This document shows, piece after piece, positions 45,201-57,041 of a stretch of DNA of 64,000 bases. The stretch comes from Lepas anatifera (taxonomy: Eukaryota > Arthropoda > Thecostraca > Lepadidae): NCBI GenBank assembly GCA_034440635.1, contig JAOTON010002073.1, positions 372,001-436,000 of the forward strand, given 5' to 3'. Each line of letters opens with the position of its first letter. Within the stretch, counting starts at the first letter, position 1. The translations under genes were made by a program, and so were the position numbers. The notes beneath the pieces are model-generated. The model saw only the letters and a list, made by a program, of their open reading frames with translations. It was not told the origin of the DNA and did no database searches.

Positions 45201-46345
45201 CGCTCTCTAATCGCGGCTAGTTAACATTTCTCTCCTTCGATTTTCCTAGGACAGTTTTTGACCCATCCATATGGGACATTCAGTGCAAAGTCTGCTTTAT
45301 ATGTGCACCGTTTCACTGACCAACTACATTTTTTCTACCTAGGGGATAAATAACTTGGAAGCAGTGGAAATTTCTAGACTGACTTAGTACGCACCTTGCC
45401 GGGGTCCCTGGCACAACGCACCCCACTAGGGGGGGGAGGAATTTCCCTCTCCGTATCTCATTTCCCGGAAAAGCTAAAACAAAATTACGGAAAGCGTTCA
45501 AAAGCTCTTGACAAGACAAAAAGAAAGTATATGCTCTATTTGTATGTCGGGTCAATATTAAGGTCACTAGAGGACAAAAACAAGGCTGGAGATCTCTTCC
45601 GGATCCAGGGGGTCCTGGATGCGATAACGCTGGCAAAAATGCAGCATAAAATTCCATGGGAGACACGAAATCCAGGAGAGTCCTGACTCCTCCAGTCCCT
45701 CGGGACCTCCACCATGCAACCATGCAAGGACGGTTACATAGCCTTACAACAGGGCATTGTAGATTTTCCCTATATATTTGTATTGAGCAAAGCTAGATCA
45801 AATCTATAGACATCATTTGAGTCCTATTATCGTGACGAATAGAATGAAGTATAATATGAGCATTTTGGTCAAAATAAAAAAACGATCTGGCCTTAGGCGG
45901 TGTAAGGGTCACATGCTGACTTGGAATAGTCATGTTGCATACCAATCCAATTTTGAATTCTGCATATATCGGCTGTCGAGAGCGCTGACGACGATGCATG
46001 TCACCAGCACACTTACGTAAGTCCACGTAAGTAGGAGGGAGAAAATGCGGAAAAATCTAGATCAAGCCCAAAAGTTTTTGGGACAGGCGTCCCCTCTGAA
46101 TCACGAATTGGGGGAACGCGTCCGCCCCCCCTCCCTTTCAACGCCCATGGTGGCCATTCCCCAGCCCATCCATGCACGTAGTTCTAACGTAACGCAAATA
46201 ACGTACGGCGAAAAGAAGAATACAAGTTAATTGTGGAGGCTAAAAGTGTAAGATCTCTATGCTACCATAGCAGTATTGGTAGTAAAAAATCAAATAGGTA
46301 AATAAACGTGTTTCAGACAGAATACAATTATTCGCGGTCAACAGC
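42251..46345. other. Intergenic, no gene seen
   Basis: Mixed AT-rich sequence. A 15-bp phrase CAGCCAATGAGRGACC occurs at 44,119 and 44,159. ORFs up to about 136 codons lie here but have no recognisable domain or splice context. Confidence 0.5.
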
Positions 46346-46530
46346 CCAGCTCCACGACGGATGGCTCAGTGGATACCATGTGCATCTCTAGGACATGGAT
46401 CCCCGGTTCAAATTCCCTCAGGTTCTCTGGTAAGTTTAATGTGCTCCTAAAATCCCTGCCAGTTGGGTGAAAGCTGTTGACGCCTATCTCCACAGCCGTG
46501 GGAGCTACACTCAACACAACACACAAGGCA
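46346..46530 (+). repeat. tRNA-derived SINE-like element
   Basis: GGATGGCTCAGTGGATA (A box) and CCGGTTCAAATTCCC (B box) are spaced as in a tRNA. The sequence then runs into a non-tRNA body (about 46,440-46,530). The right end was not determined. Confidence 0.55.
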
Positions 46531-47471
46531 CCTGAAAACTAAAATCACTAACTCTCCATTTGCCTTCTCCCGTTTATCACCATGTGCCTGCTCACTCACC
46601 GGCCTCTCCCAGCCGAACGCCGAGTTGATCACAACAATAACCTGTGACCCTCATCTGCGGCGATGTCCGGCGCACAGTGACCACACACCGGCGGCCACCC
46701 ACGTCCCAGCCGCGCCGCGACCGCCGCGCCGCGAGCCGAGCCGCCGCTGTCGGCACGTGATGGAACGACACCGCGCCAATATCGCCACACTATAGAGCTG
46801 CGTCCTGTTTGCCGACCTCCCACCAGAGGCGGATCTCAACGAAATATTTGGCAAAGAGGGCTAACCCGATAAAAACCTGAGAAATAAGGAAAAATAAAGA
46901 GAGTTTTCAAGACAGTCGGACAAAATCAGCCCGAGTTTGGTAAGATTGTGTTGCATTGGGAAGAGGGCATGACCGGATTGGGCTCCCTAGATCCGCCCTT
47001 GCCGCTCGCCAGATCAGCTAATTGGCGCTCATCTGATTGCACCTCCTGATGAGACTTCCGGCGGTGGCGCGCTGCGGTGGGTGGCGCGAAGGCACCAGGT
47101 GACGCGGTAGCGACAATCGCCGGCGCACGAGCGCTAATCGTACCACATGTCGGCGACAGGTGCCTTCGGAGTCGGAAGTGGTGGCACTATTGAAATATTG
47201 ATCGAATTTTGGAACGAATCATCCGCTGTTTGCTGGAGTCTATTTGGATGGGATAAAGAAAGAGAGGATTGTAATAAGCTGTTCGAGTGATCTTCTATTA
47301 CAAGACCTTAGCAAAGAAGGAAATTATTTCTGATGGAGCACGATACCTACATAAAGCCAGAAAAGTTGCATTGTTAAGCAAGATAGGTGCTGCCTCTGCC
47401 TTCATTCATTGTTTTGGATAAGCTGGAACGATTTTATTTTAATGCATATAAGACCTTCTTCCTAATATGCT
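46531..47471. other. Intergenic with GC-rich patches
   Basis: 46,650-46,760 and 47,040-47,165 are CpG-rich. AGATCCGCC near 46,988 looks like an element end. No gene seen. Confidence 0.45.
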
Positions 47472-47475
47472 TTAA

Positions 47476-47925
47476 AGGGAATGTGGCACCTTCACAACGT
47501 GATTTTAACTGAGATAGCCAAGATGTAAAGCAGGTCGGAAAACCCGGTACTCCATATTTCATTTGTCTTGGAACTCGATATTTCCGTAGAAAAAAACTAA
47601 AAACCTACCTGACACCAGCCCCCTCAGCCCCCCGTCGCCGGCGGCCATTGTTGTGAGCTACTGGTGTGACGACATATGCTGACGTCACGATGAGCATCAG
47701 CCAATCGAAGCCCTTGAAGCGTTTCAAGTATGGTAGTGGTTGCCAGATCGTGACATCATCCACAGTCTGATATTTATTTCTTTTTCTAGAGGAGTATTTA
47801 TAAAAACCAAATATTGAGCTTATTGTACATTTTTCAAAGAAATCATGAGTGGTTTCATTATTTTTGACTAAAAGTACCCCTAATTACACTAAATTCCAGG
47901 ATTCGACCAAGGTGCCACATTCCCT
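47476..47925 (-). mobile_element. TTAA-flanked MITE, copy 2
   Basis: TTAA (47,472-47,475), AGGGAATGTGGCACCTT, 450 bp, AAGGTGCCACATTCCCT, TTAA (47,926-47,929). The ends are perfect inverted repeats. The interior is the inverse of 34,678-35,126. Confidence 0.9.
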
Positions 47926-48149
47926 TTAATAAATTTTGGTATACAAATTTCCATTTCATTGATGCAACACAAAAATGTATACGGATCCTGCAAATTATAT
48001 TCCCAAGGTCTCAGCAATGAATGAATTTCGAGTCAGAGAAGGGCTCAGGGAGGGAGGGCAAGGGGAAGTGTAAGTGCCTATTCTCCGCGATTGAGCACTC
48101 TGCTCCTCCAGAACACCACCCCCTGGCCAGGGGCCAAAAAAAGGGTTCA

Positions 48150-48405
48150 TTGTTTCACCATTGAACATTTCAAGCCATAAATGTGTCACGAGCCCAGGCT
48201 GCAAAATGTGGCACGTTTTGCGTTAGTAGGATACCAATGGATTCCTGGAAAACCCTAGTTGCTTGAAAACATTGCGAGTTCGGCGCCAATTTCGGCGATT
48301 TGTTCCGTCGTTAGTCTGAAGAAAACATGTCGGCTAATTTTGTCACCTTGCGCACCTTGGGCTGTCACCATTTATAAAACAACGCTTGTAGGTTTTTCAA
48401 CCCAT
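48150..48405 (+). repeat. Dispersed repeat, copy 1
   Basis: Aligns by eye with 53,353-53,615 through TTTCA(A)GCCAT, CTGCAAAATG, GCTTG/TTAGAAAACAT, CGCGAGTT, CCAATTTCGG, TGTCACCTT and CACCTTGG. No coding capacity; class unknown. Confidence 0.7.
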
Positions 48406-48657
48406 GCCACTGGCGGCCCCTGAACTCGCCGCGGCTTCTTCTTAAAATGTCAGCTCCCACCCTTTCGTCCCAAGTGGTAAGTACTGGTCCGAGTACACGC
48501 CACTACTTAATGCCTCCGAAAGGCTGCACATTGAGAAATAGATTGATTGAAACTTTTTATTAAGCGTTCTCTGCACAACACTTTTGCCCGTTTCCCAGGA
48601 GGTGTATGGGAAAATGTATAATTTTTAGGTGTGGCTGATTTACAATAATCACTCAAC

Positions 48658-48835
48658 GGGGCCAGATGACCTAGTAGCTTCGTTGCTCGTCTTCAGATCG
48701 GACAGCATGAATTAACATGGGTTCAATCCCCACGGCGGGAAACCGCCTTCCGTGTCCGATCTGACTCGGTGGAGAGGATCCTTAAACACCCAGGCCAATA
48801 CTCCCTGTAATTGGGCAAGTGTGCCTGTTGAGAGT
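48658..48835 (+). mobile_element. SINE-like element, family member 1
   Basis: Near-identical over about 170 bp to 63,173-63,344. Shared: AGATCGGACAG, GTGGGTTTAATCCC/ATGGGTTCAATCCCC (B-box-like), GCGGGAAACCGCCTT, GGTGGAGAGGATCCTTAA, CCAATACTCCC, GTGTGCCTGTTGA. The tRNA-like head supports a Pol III SINE. Confidence 0.8.
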
Positions 48836-48941
48836 GGCGAAATGGTATCCTCTGACCGAGATAACCACCGGCCTGAAATTACTCCGTTGGTCGGATGTCA
48901 TGGATCCGCTTCTGTTGTCAAGGCTGGGGTCATCAAGGGGC

Positions 48942-49206
48942 CATAGGGTGATCCAGTGGCGGGGGGGAATGGGGCAGTTCCTCTCTATCGTTCCTCAGCA
49001 CCCCATAACATGGTTATGGTTCCCCCTGAAAGGTCGATGTTGCCCCCTGAAATTACGCTTCTCACTTCCCCCTCCCCATAGAATGCGAGTATCGGCGCTC
49101 CCCCCGTGATTGGTTTTAACGCCCACCTGATAGGGTTTCCACCCAAATGTAGCGCCTCCTGGTCCAGATTCCCATTTCCCGATCAAGCATCCTGGATCCT
49201 CCTATG
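48942..49206 (-). mobile_element. GGCGCC-family MITE, minus copy
   Basis: CATAGGGTGATCCAGTGG at the left and, inverted, CATAGGAGGATCCAGGATG at the right. Flanks CAAGGGGC and CACGGGGT agree at 6 of 8. The interior shares the GCCCACCTGATAGGGTTT and CCCCCTGAAAGGTCGATG landmarks with the other copies. Confidence 0.75.
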
Positions 49207-52200
49207 CACGGGGTACCTGCCTGTTCTGATTTCACTGAAACAGCCTTGGCAAGCCCCCAGAAACGATGGTTTCCACCTCCCTCCCTTTGCCAGGATGCCA
49301 ATAAGGGCTCTTCTGGGATAATATTGCCCCCCTTCTCTGATGGTTTGAGTATTCAGTGTGCCCCCCAGGTCCAAATGACGACCTCCTCCCTGACAGCGTG
49401 CCCCCCAATAGAACATCCTGTATCAGCTTATGTGCGGTGAAATATACCATCCCATTACAGCAAGCGATCTCCCGTGGCCTTTATTCAGTTTTGTTACTAA
49501 AATAATCGTCTGTCAAACCAAACCTGTATTCAAATGATCCGTCAAACTTCAATGGCGCTTGGGTGCATTTTAATTAATTGTTTCCAACACGTTCTACCTA
49601 CCGCTAACATAATCCCACCGAGGCTGAGGCATCAGTGGAAACATGTTAGGGTCATTTTCAAAGATAAAATTTTATCGCTCACATTTGGGCTTTTCTATTA
49701 AAATGAAGCCTGACCAGATATCTGGGGCCCGGATTAGTTCAAACATTATCGTTTTTAAAACTAGCCAGTGTTCATAGTCTATTTCATTCCGTGGCCTGCA
49801 TGCATTAATTTGACAAACATGCACCAAAAAATAAACACCTGCATAGCAGTTATTAATATAAAAATCTAGCCAAGGAATCCTTTCATTTCACCAAGTTTTC
49901 CACGGCCGCGATTGTAGGAAAAGCCATTGGACACAGTACCGCCTCAGGTCCCCATGACTGCAAGCCTGGGAGCTAGCCTGTCTCCTAGACAGGCCACACA
50001 ACAGCCGCCGGCTTGATTAAAGTGATTTATTTACATCTATAGTCATTTGAAATCGGCGTGACCCCATCTATTGTGCGCGCTGGAACAGGCGTGCTTCCGT
50101 CGCCATGGCAACCGGTAGCGGCGCGAAATCAGCCGGAACCGCTACGGATGTGGGCGGCGGGGAGGGAGGGCGTTAGACTGACGACACAAAAACCAGATAC
50201 TGAGCGCTGCCAACTGCCATGTTTATCTGTTTTGCACAGGATAGGCAATTTTTTGTTTTGCATTCAACGCGAACGCGTGCATTTAAGCTCACGCGTGTCC
50301 CGGAAATTTTTAGATTAGTTTTAGGTTTTGAACAAAACTTAAAACTAGGCTTATCATCCATATTTCAGCAGAAATACGGCCAATTCATTATTTTCAATAT
50401 AGGTTGTCCCTAAATCAGCCACTGTCTGGAATTAGACCAAGGTGTCATATTCCTTTTGAATAGATAAGAGTGGTCTGAAAACCTGAAAATCATACTTTTC
50501 CCGCCTTAAATCATAACGTTTTCTTTACAATTATGACGTCATCAAAACAAGTATTTGTCGCCAGCCAAATAATAGCCTTGATAATGGACACAACATAGAC
50601 TAGTTTTCTCGTAGTGCTCTACCAAACTGATAGTTCAGTTAAAAACCATGATACAAGTTGATTATTCCTATAACACTATCTTGGTAATAGCATTATTACT
50701 TTTAAACGTCCCATACTTGACTGGTTGACGGATATAAACACGTTTTAGTCGTCTGTTATCCGGCTAATATCCTCCCGCCTAGCGGTCTCCACGTGCAGTT
50801 TGTTTGCAGCAGCCGTCTCCGTCTCCCCACTGTAGCGAACACTCGATTTTATGGTCATCTGGCACGTGCTTCATTGGGGCCCTCTACTCCTCCGGGTAGC
50901 ATCCACGCATATCGGCCCATGAGCCGACAAATTATAAGCCTGTTACGAGCGCCAGCTGCCTGCCTTTGGGCACCCATTGCGTCGGCCGCATTCTTGACCC
51001 TCTTTTCAATTATGAACCGGGCCTTGTTTCACCACTCCATGGGTCCTCTCCCCTATTCCCGCCTCCCCCATGTTCCCCTGTCTGGCTTCAGTACCACGTC
51101 ACACCAGCATTCACGGCCAAAACCGGCGGCCGACACACCTAACGCGCCAAAACATGGATTTCAGCCGGCTGTTAGCAGCGTGGAAATGCGATGCAAAGGG
51201 GTGTAAGTGGCGTGGAGACAACGGAAAATGCGCCGATTATGTGCGCGCCGCGTCACAGTGAGAGCTGTACGACCACGAGGTGGCCCCCAACGCGCGCAGT
51301 GTGTTGGCACGTGTCTGAATGGCGTCATCAGGAATGTTTCGTTTGCTCTAAAAACATATCGTTTACCAACAGGTCCAGATGGAAAGGGAAAACAGCCCGT
51401 ATGTATTTGTTACTAGAGCTTCACCTATAATCAAGATTACTTATCGCAAGAAGACGGAACAACACGAGTAACCCAAGTTAAGTGTAGTGAGCACCTTAGG
51501 TACCACATGTTTTGACAGCACGTATGAGCTTTAACATTTCATTCCAGCACCAGTTTTCATTTCAGACATGCTCTTAGTCCATATATCACAGCACAAGTAT
51601 CTTTGTACACGTTTTCACCGTATAGAAACCGTTGGAGTACCTATATCCAAATAAGGCCTTCCAGTTGGGCATTGTTTTGACCAGGAAATACCAATACATT
51701 TTTTGGTGAAAAAACGTCACTGAGAATACGTATGTCTCAGAGTTTTCAATATTCACTGGAAATGTCTTACGTTGTGCGTGTGTTGATTTTCATCCGATGC
51801 TTTCTGGAATGCTGGCATGTTTGCATTAGTCTATCCTGAAGCATTCGATGGAAATCAATCAGCCTCACTTTCCCCGAAGAAAACGGGGATAAAACAGGCA
51901 CCGATCATGCGGTTCCGTTCATGACAATACAACAGTAGGACCTTTACACTTTAAACTCTCATCAATACATTGTTTAATACGGCTAAATCTGCTTTAGATG
52001 AAGAACCGGATTGAAAATATGGGTTATCAAGCAAGTTACACTGTAAAAAAGTTTTCAACAACATGTTGAGTGATTGGGGTTTCCACGCCTTTTACTATTC
52101 TTATATTCAAAGCCTGGCCACAACTCAAGAATCGTGTTCAGCAGTCTTGTGGCTTTAAAGAACCGACTAACGACTTTTATATAAAAAACTTTGCGGGTAT

Positions 52201-52340
52201 GGTTTAAGTGTTTGGTGTGGATGATACTGCCCATTCATATTTACGTTTGTTTTATGACTACATGACTACAATTATTTTGGAGATATCTCTATATCCACTT
52301 CACTGGACTGTATTTGGATCAAATTGGATTTGTTAACAGA
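49207..52340. other. Intergenic, no gene supported
   Basis: 49,240-49,420 resembles decayed small transposon sequence. 50,434-50,456 (AAGGTGTCATATTCCTTTT) is like the right end of the 449-bp TTAA MITE. An ORF of 137 codons at 50,793-51,206 has no recognisable domain. Confidence 0.45.
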
Positions 52341-52346
52341 GCTACA

Positions 52347-52375
52347 TATATATATATATATTATATATATATTCT
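52347..52375. repeat. (TA)n microsatellite
   Basis: Alternating TA run of nearly 30 bp. Confidence 0.95.
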
Positions 52376-52599
52376 ACATATAATTTTCAATGAATTGTTA
52401 GAAAAACAAGAGCCTCTTTCCCATTAGACTCACGCGAGGCAATGCAGTCTACAACCTAACAATTGGACTATGAACGGCTTCAAAGAAGATTTGAATAACA
52501 AACTTTTTATCAACATAAATGCAGATTTTAACAGAACGTTTATCAGCACTTGTTCTCCATATTGGAAGCAGAGCAGGTAAGCAGCCTTGGCCCAAGCGT

Positions 52600-53095
52600 A
52601 TCACCCGAGTCGGCAAAGTCGGGTACCGCAGCTCGTTTCCTAGGGACCCGGAACTCGCGGCCCTGAGATAGGGACACGTCTCTACCTGGACACATCAGTG
52701 TTAGTCGGGACTCACGGCACCGAGTAGGGGCGCACCCCGATCTGGTGATACCCGCGTCAGTCGGGATTTACGGCACCGAGGAAGAGGCCCGCCCCGATCT
52801 GGATATATCGGTGTCAGTCGGGACTCACGGCACTGAGGTAAGGGCGCATCTCTACCTGGACACATCAGTGTTAGTCGGGACTAACAGACTCCGAGTTAGG
52901 GGCGCGCCTTGATCTGGACACATCAGTGTTCGTCGGGTCTCACGGTACCGAGTTAGGGGCGTGCTTCGATCTGGACACATCAGTGTCAGTCGGAACTCAC
53001 GGTAGAGTAAGGGGCGCACCTCTACCTGTGTACAGCTGTATCAGTCGGGACTCAACAAACTGAGGGGAGCATCTTGATCTGGGTACACCAGTGTC
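52600..53095. repeat. Tandem repeat, ~57-bp unit, about 8 copies
   Basis: CTACCTGGACACATCAGTGT or ATCTGGACACATCAG, then AGTCGGGACTCACGGCACC, then GAGTTAGGGGCGC recur at 53-60 bp spacing. Right-hand units are more diverged. Confidence 0.9.
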
Positions 53096-53352
53096 AGGGA
53101 TGGTGGCAATAGAGCTACCACAGGGCTTAGAAACACAAATGTCGGTTTCGGGAGGACTTAGCAGGACTGGGGCTTGGCAATATCATTTTGTATCTATTAA
53201 GATATCGTTAGCCAGATACAGATCACATCTTTCAAATCAATCCGGTATCATGCCCCATCCCGGCATTATTCGTAGAAAAGTAAAGCAGATCATGGGCTAA
53301 AAGATGAAGTACCCAATATGCAATATAAACAGGGATCTAACAAGTTGGCAGT

Positions 53353-53615
53353 GTCACCATGAACAATTTCAAACCATTAAATGTGCCAGCAGCCCCACCT
53401 GCAAAATGCGGTACATTTGCTTTGAAAGTATGCCAACGGACCCTCCTGGATCACGCCACTTGCTTAGAAACATCGCGAGTTGAAATTAGAAATGCCAATT
53501 TCGGTGATATGTTCTTGTATTTGTCTGAAGGAAACGTGTATGCTAATTTATGTCACCTTACCCACCTTGGACTGTCGCCATTTAAAATGGCAAAAAGGTA
53601 GTTTTTTCGACCCCT
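53353..53615 (+). repeat. Dispersed repeat, copy 2
   Basis: Partner of 48,150-48,405 in the same orientation, moderately diverged. The 80-codon ORF across it is not shared intact by the other copy. Confidence 0.65.
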
Positions 53616-54170
53616 GAAGATAAATACAGTCCCAGTCTCCAACATTCATTTTTTTCATGCGGCGGGCTCATGTTCGGAAGACTCCTGTATCTGGGTGACA
53701 TATACGTCCTGTTGAAATTTGTAATAACCTGCACCCCGGGAGGGGGTGTTTGAGTGTTTAAACACCGCCCCATATTTTTCGGACAGCACAAAGCGCTGCC
53801 GTGGGTGGTACACATTATTATTGATTAATTGATAAAATACCCATTGGGGTAAGCTATTTGCTTTATCTTTCACGCGGCATAAAAAACATCGAAGATGATG
53901 TAACTTACATGCGGGATTTTACACCTGACTTTGGGTCCTACTATTCAGTCAGAAATTCCCTGGGGCAGAGTATCTGGCAGTGTGACTATTGAAAGGGTTG
54001 CGCTTCCTGGTTATCGGGTTCTTTATTCACGTCATACCTTTATTGCAGTGACAAAATCCATACCTGTCAAGGTAGACTGTACCAGCATACACATTCCACC
54101 CATTGGTATGCTGCACCGCAGGACATCTAGCGCCTGATTTGATACTGTACCGTCATGTAAGCTACAGACC

Positions 54171-54395
54171 AGGGGTGGAATTCTCTGGGTCCGGGGCCTG
54201 GAAAAAAACCCAGTCCAGGCCTGCGGGCTTTGACCGGGTTGAAGACCTCATGTGAACCCATGCCGGACCGATCCTGGGCTTTATCAGGGTTGATCCCGGG
54301 CTTGATCTGTGTCGAGACCCAAACGTCCATTTTCTGTGAAATGACTATATATTTTTTTTTTATTTTTTTTTTTTTTTTTATATATTATATATATA
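54171..54395. repeat. Element end and poly-T/TA run
   Basis: CAGGGGTGGAATTC at 54,171 resembles hAT-like left ends in this window. Then follows a G/C phrase with repeats of GGGTTGA and GGGCTT, and a poly-T tract with (TA)n at 54,350-54,393. Boundaries uncertain. Confidence 0.4.
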
Positions 54396-54689
54396 TTGTT
54401 CTTCAATCCAAATAGTTTTTGCATACTAGTGAAACAATTATAATCACATACCTATGTTTACCGACGGCTTCTTTATAATTAATTTGAGATACATTTATAG
54501 AAAGGGGCGTTAAGACAGGCATCAGACCCCCAAGAACAGGTTATTCTGGATCTCTGTTACGGATTCCAGGCTTAACTAAGTGAGCTAATGAAATATGCAT
54601 CAAACTTGTAGCATGCATAAAGAAATGCACACATTCACGCCAAATTGCCATGCTTATAATTTTGTGATGATGATAGGGGCAGATGCCGA

Positions 54690-55120
54690 GAAATCTTCTA
54701 ACTTGCCAACAATACTGGTCGGCAAAATATATCGAATGTTAATAGAATAGGCAAAATTGTACTCGCCTCAGATGGAAGTTAATGCTCAGTCGTCAATACG
54801 AATTATAAGATTTAGCAAGTAATATAGCGTTTGGGGAATAGTTTATTTTTGGCGTCAAACCTCAACATTTTTGGTAACACATGGGGTTAGAAATGTGTGC
54901 GGTGATACTCAGATACTTTTTCCGAGCTTTGAATATGTGCAAATTAGAAACAAACTGTGAAATATTTGGCGTCCATTTTCTCACACCTGTTCTAATTTGA
55001 CAAATAAATTTTACCTTTTATACTTGTACTCTAGCAGCTTGCTGCTTGAAGTCAGAAAAACTGTTTTCAATGGAACAACGAAATGTTAAGGACTCAGGCA
55101 CTTCACCATAAGTTGTTGTA
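54690..55120 (+). repeat. Diverged copy of the VWA7-like 3' flank
   Basis: Shares, in order, CTAACT(C/T)GCCAACAAT, GGCAAAAT-like spacing, GCGTCAAACCTCAACATT versus GTGCCAAAGCTCAATATT, and GGTGATAC...ACTTTTTC...GAGCTTTGAAT versus GGTGATACC...ACTTTTTCTGAACTCTGGAT at 40,670-40,925. Either a dispersed repeat or a duplicated gene end. No coding exons seen beside it. Confidence 0.55.
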
Positions 55121-57037
55121 ATGCTTAGATGGTATAAGCTAATTGATTGTGAAAGATTATGAATAATTAACAGCCTCAAAAGCCTTAAAATTGAAGAAAA
55201 ATCTAGTTGGGCACTATTTGCTGCTAATTACCTGTGGACTTCTTTTCCTTGGTTTTGGGATGAGTTTCAGACAGATAAATTGACACAAAACCAAACCTAA
55301 TTGCTTTAATACCACCAAACTAAAATTATCTCAATACTGCGTCACATGTTGCAGTTTCGACTAGATAGAGAGCATTTGGTATCCTCGCTCTAGCACTTTG
55401 CATTTGTTGTATTACCTATCCCTTTGTGATTCTTTCATGTTGTAAGAGCCTAATGAAAATATTAGAATTGCGTTTAGTTTCTGAAAGTTTCTTTATTCGT
55501 TTAATTATCTGTGCATTGGGTTAACTCTTTCAGTTGTTCGATCAAGTCAATATGAATGATGGCTGTGGTTGATGGAAAATTTTGAGTCAATCGCGTCACG
55601 CTAAAGACGATGATTGGTGCTTTAGTCGCGGCGGGATGAGCATGAATATTTATTCTTGGATTTATGTTCTCCTAGAATCAATTTTCAATCTTATTCAGAA
55701 CAAGTGCCGATAGTGTTGCTGAAATTAGGGATTCCTTTTTTCTGGATGTCACAAACATCTTCCTAGACTTTGCACGCGGTATTCGAAGGCATTGGCTCAA
55801 GCTGAACATTATTTTGATTGTGTCCACAAACACCTCATTTTGATGAGATACCACTTTTTGTGTCAATCCGTTCAGTGTTACAAACATACTTTCCCATATA
55901 AATTATAAATGTGTTAAAAATAGGCAAAACTATGGCATCCCGTAAATACTACGTCTAAAAGTGTACCCTACACCTAAAAACAGTCAAAAGCAGTTCTTAG
56001 GTTTTCGCTTCGCTTGTTAATATTAATGTGATCAATCCCAGCCCTGAGCATTTCTCCCACACAGCCTGCGGCGCCGGGCCGCGCGGGGCCACGCTAATGC
56101 CGTAAAGGTCACCCGGCAACAGCCCTCAGGCGGTTTCACTCTTCTGCTGAACTGATGCGATGAGAGGGGACCCATGTTACGGCCGCGTGACCGGTAGTTA
56201 ACGGTGGGATCAAATATGAATGTAGATGACAAATTTTGAATAGCCATTTGACAGAACTGGAGAAATGCAGAAATTCTTCACAGAGCCCTATCAAAAAAAG
56301 AGGAAAACATTTTGGAGTCGTCCCTGATTGAAAGCAATGAAAAATTAAACTTCAAAATAGGGGACTTCACAATATCAAAAGCATTGGTAAATATTCTTCA
56401 CGTTTAGCCTCACGCGAGTGCCAAGAAATCTGCATTTGTCGACAGACAGGTCTAGAGTCTACGTTTGCAAACATACGCTGGGGAAGAATCGAAACGCGTC
56501 CGTATCCTTGATTTGTTTTAATATATTTAACATCAAATTTGTCATTGTGCACCTTTTATGATTTGTAGACGACGCAGTGTGCGTATGAAACGACTGTTGA
56601 TCTATCAATATATGCATCCGTTTCATGGGTTTTTAAGACGAAAAATGTACTCAAAATCACCTGTTCACATGCAATTGTCCACTCACATACTGCTATCAGC
56701 GAATGATGATATAATCGTCTAACAGAAATGCTTAAACGAGCTAGAAATGCTAAATAGCAGCGTTAGGAGTGTCAATCCAAGTTTTCAAGTGTGATCAGCA
56801 CAAACAAATAAATTTTATCAAACGCGTGATACATCAAGAATTATCATTTAATTGCACATAGGACGGACATACTCGGATAGAAAGCTAGGTATATTACCGG
56901 TAATAGTCAAAAACACCACCTATTTCCTTGCAGGCACAATGCGTTTTAGCACGCTCTATCGAGCCCGATTTTCCACCGTTAAGCACACAAGCTTGATAAC
57001 CAGCACCAACTTCGCAGAGCAAGCAAAATGTTTATTC
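55121..57037. other. Intergenic, no gene seen
   Basis: AT-rich with a small GC patch at 56,040-56,130. No elements recognised. Confidence 0.5.
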
Positions 57038-57041
57038 TTAA

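Noticed and set aside
45313..45723. 136-codon minus-strand ORF
   Set aside because: No recognisable domain; overlapping plus-strand ORFs of similar length show this stretch simply lacks stops.
48658..48760. Candidate tRNA gene
   Set aside because: The same sequence with its long 3' body occurs at 63,173, showing a dispersed SINE.
50793..51206. 137-codon ORF as a possible gene
   Set aside because: No domain, no supportive splice signals, and the length is plausible by chance in a C-rich stretch.
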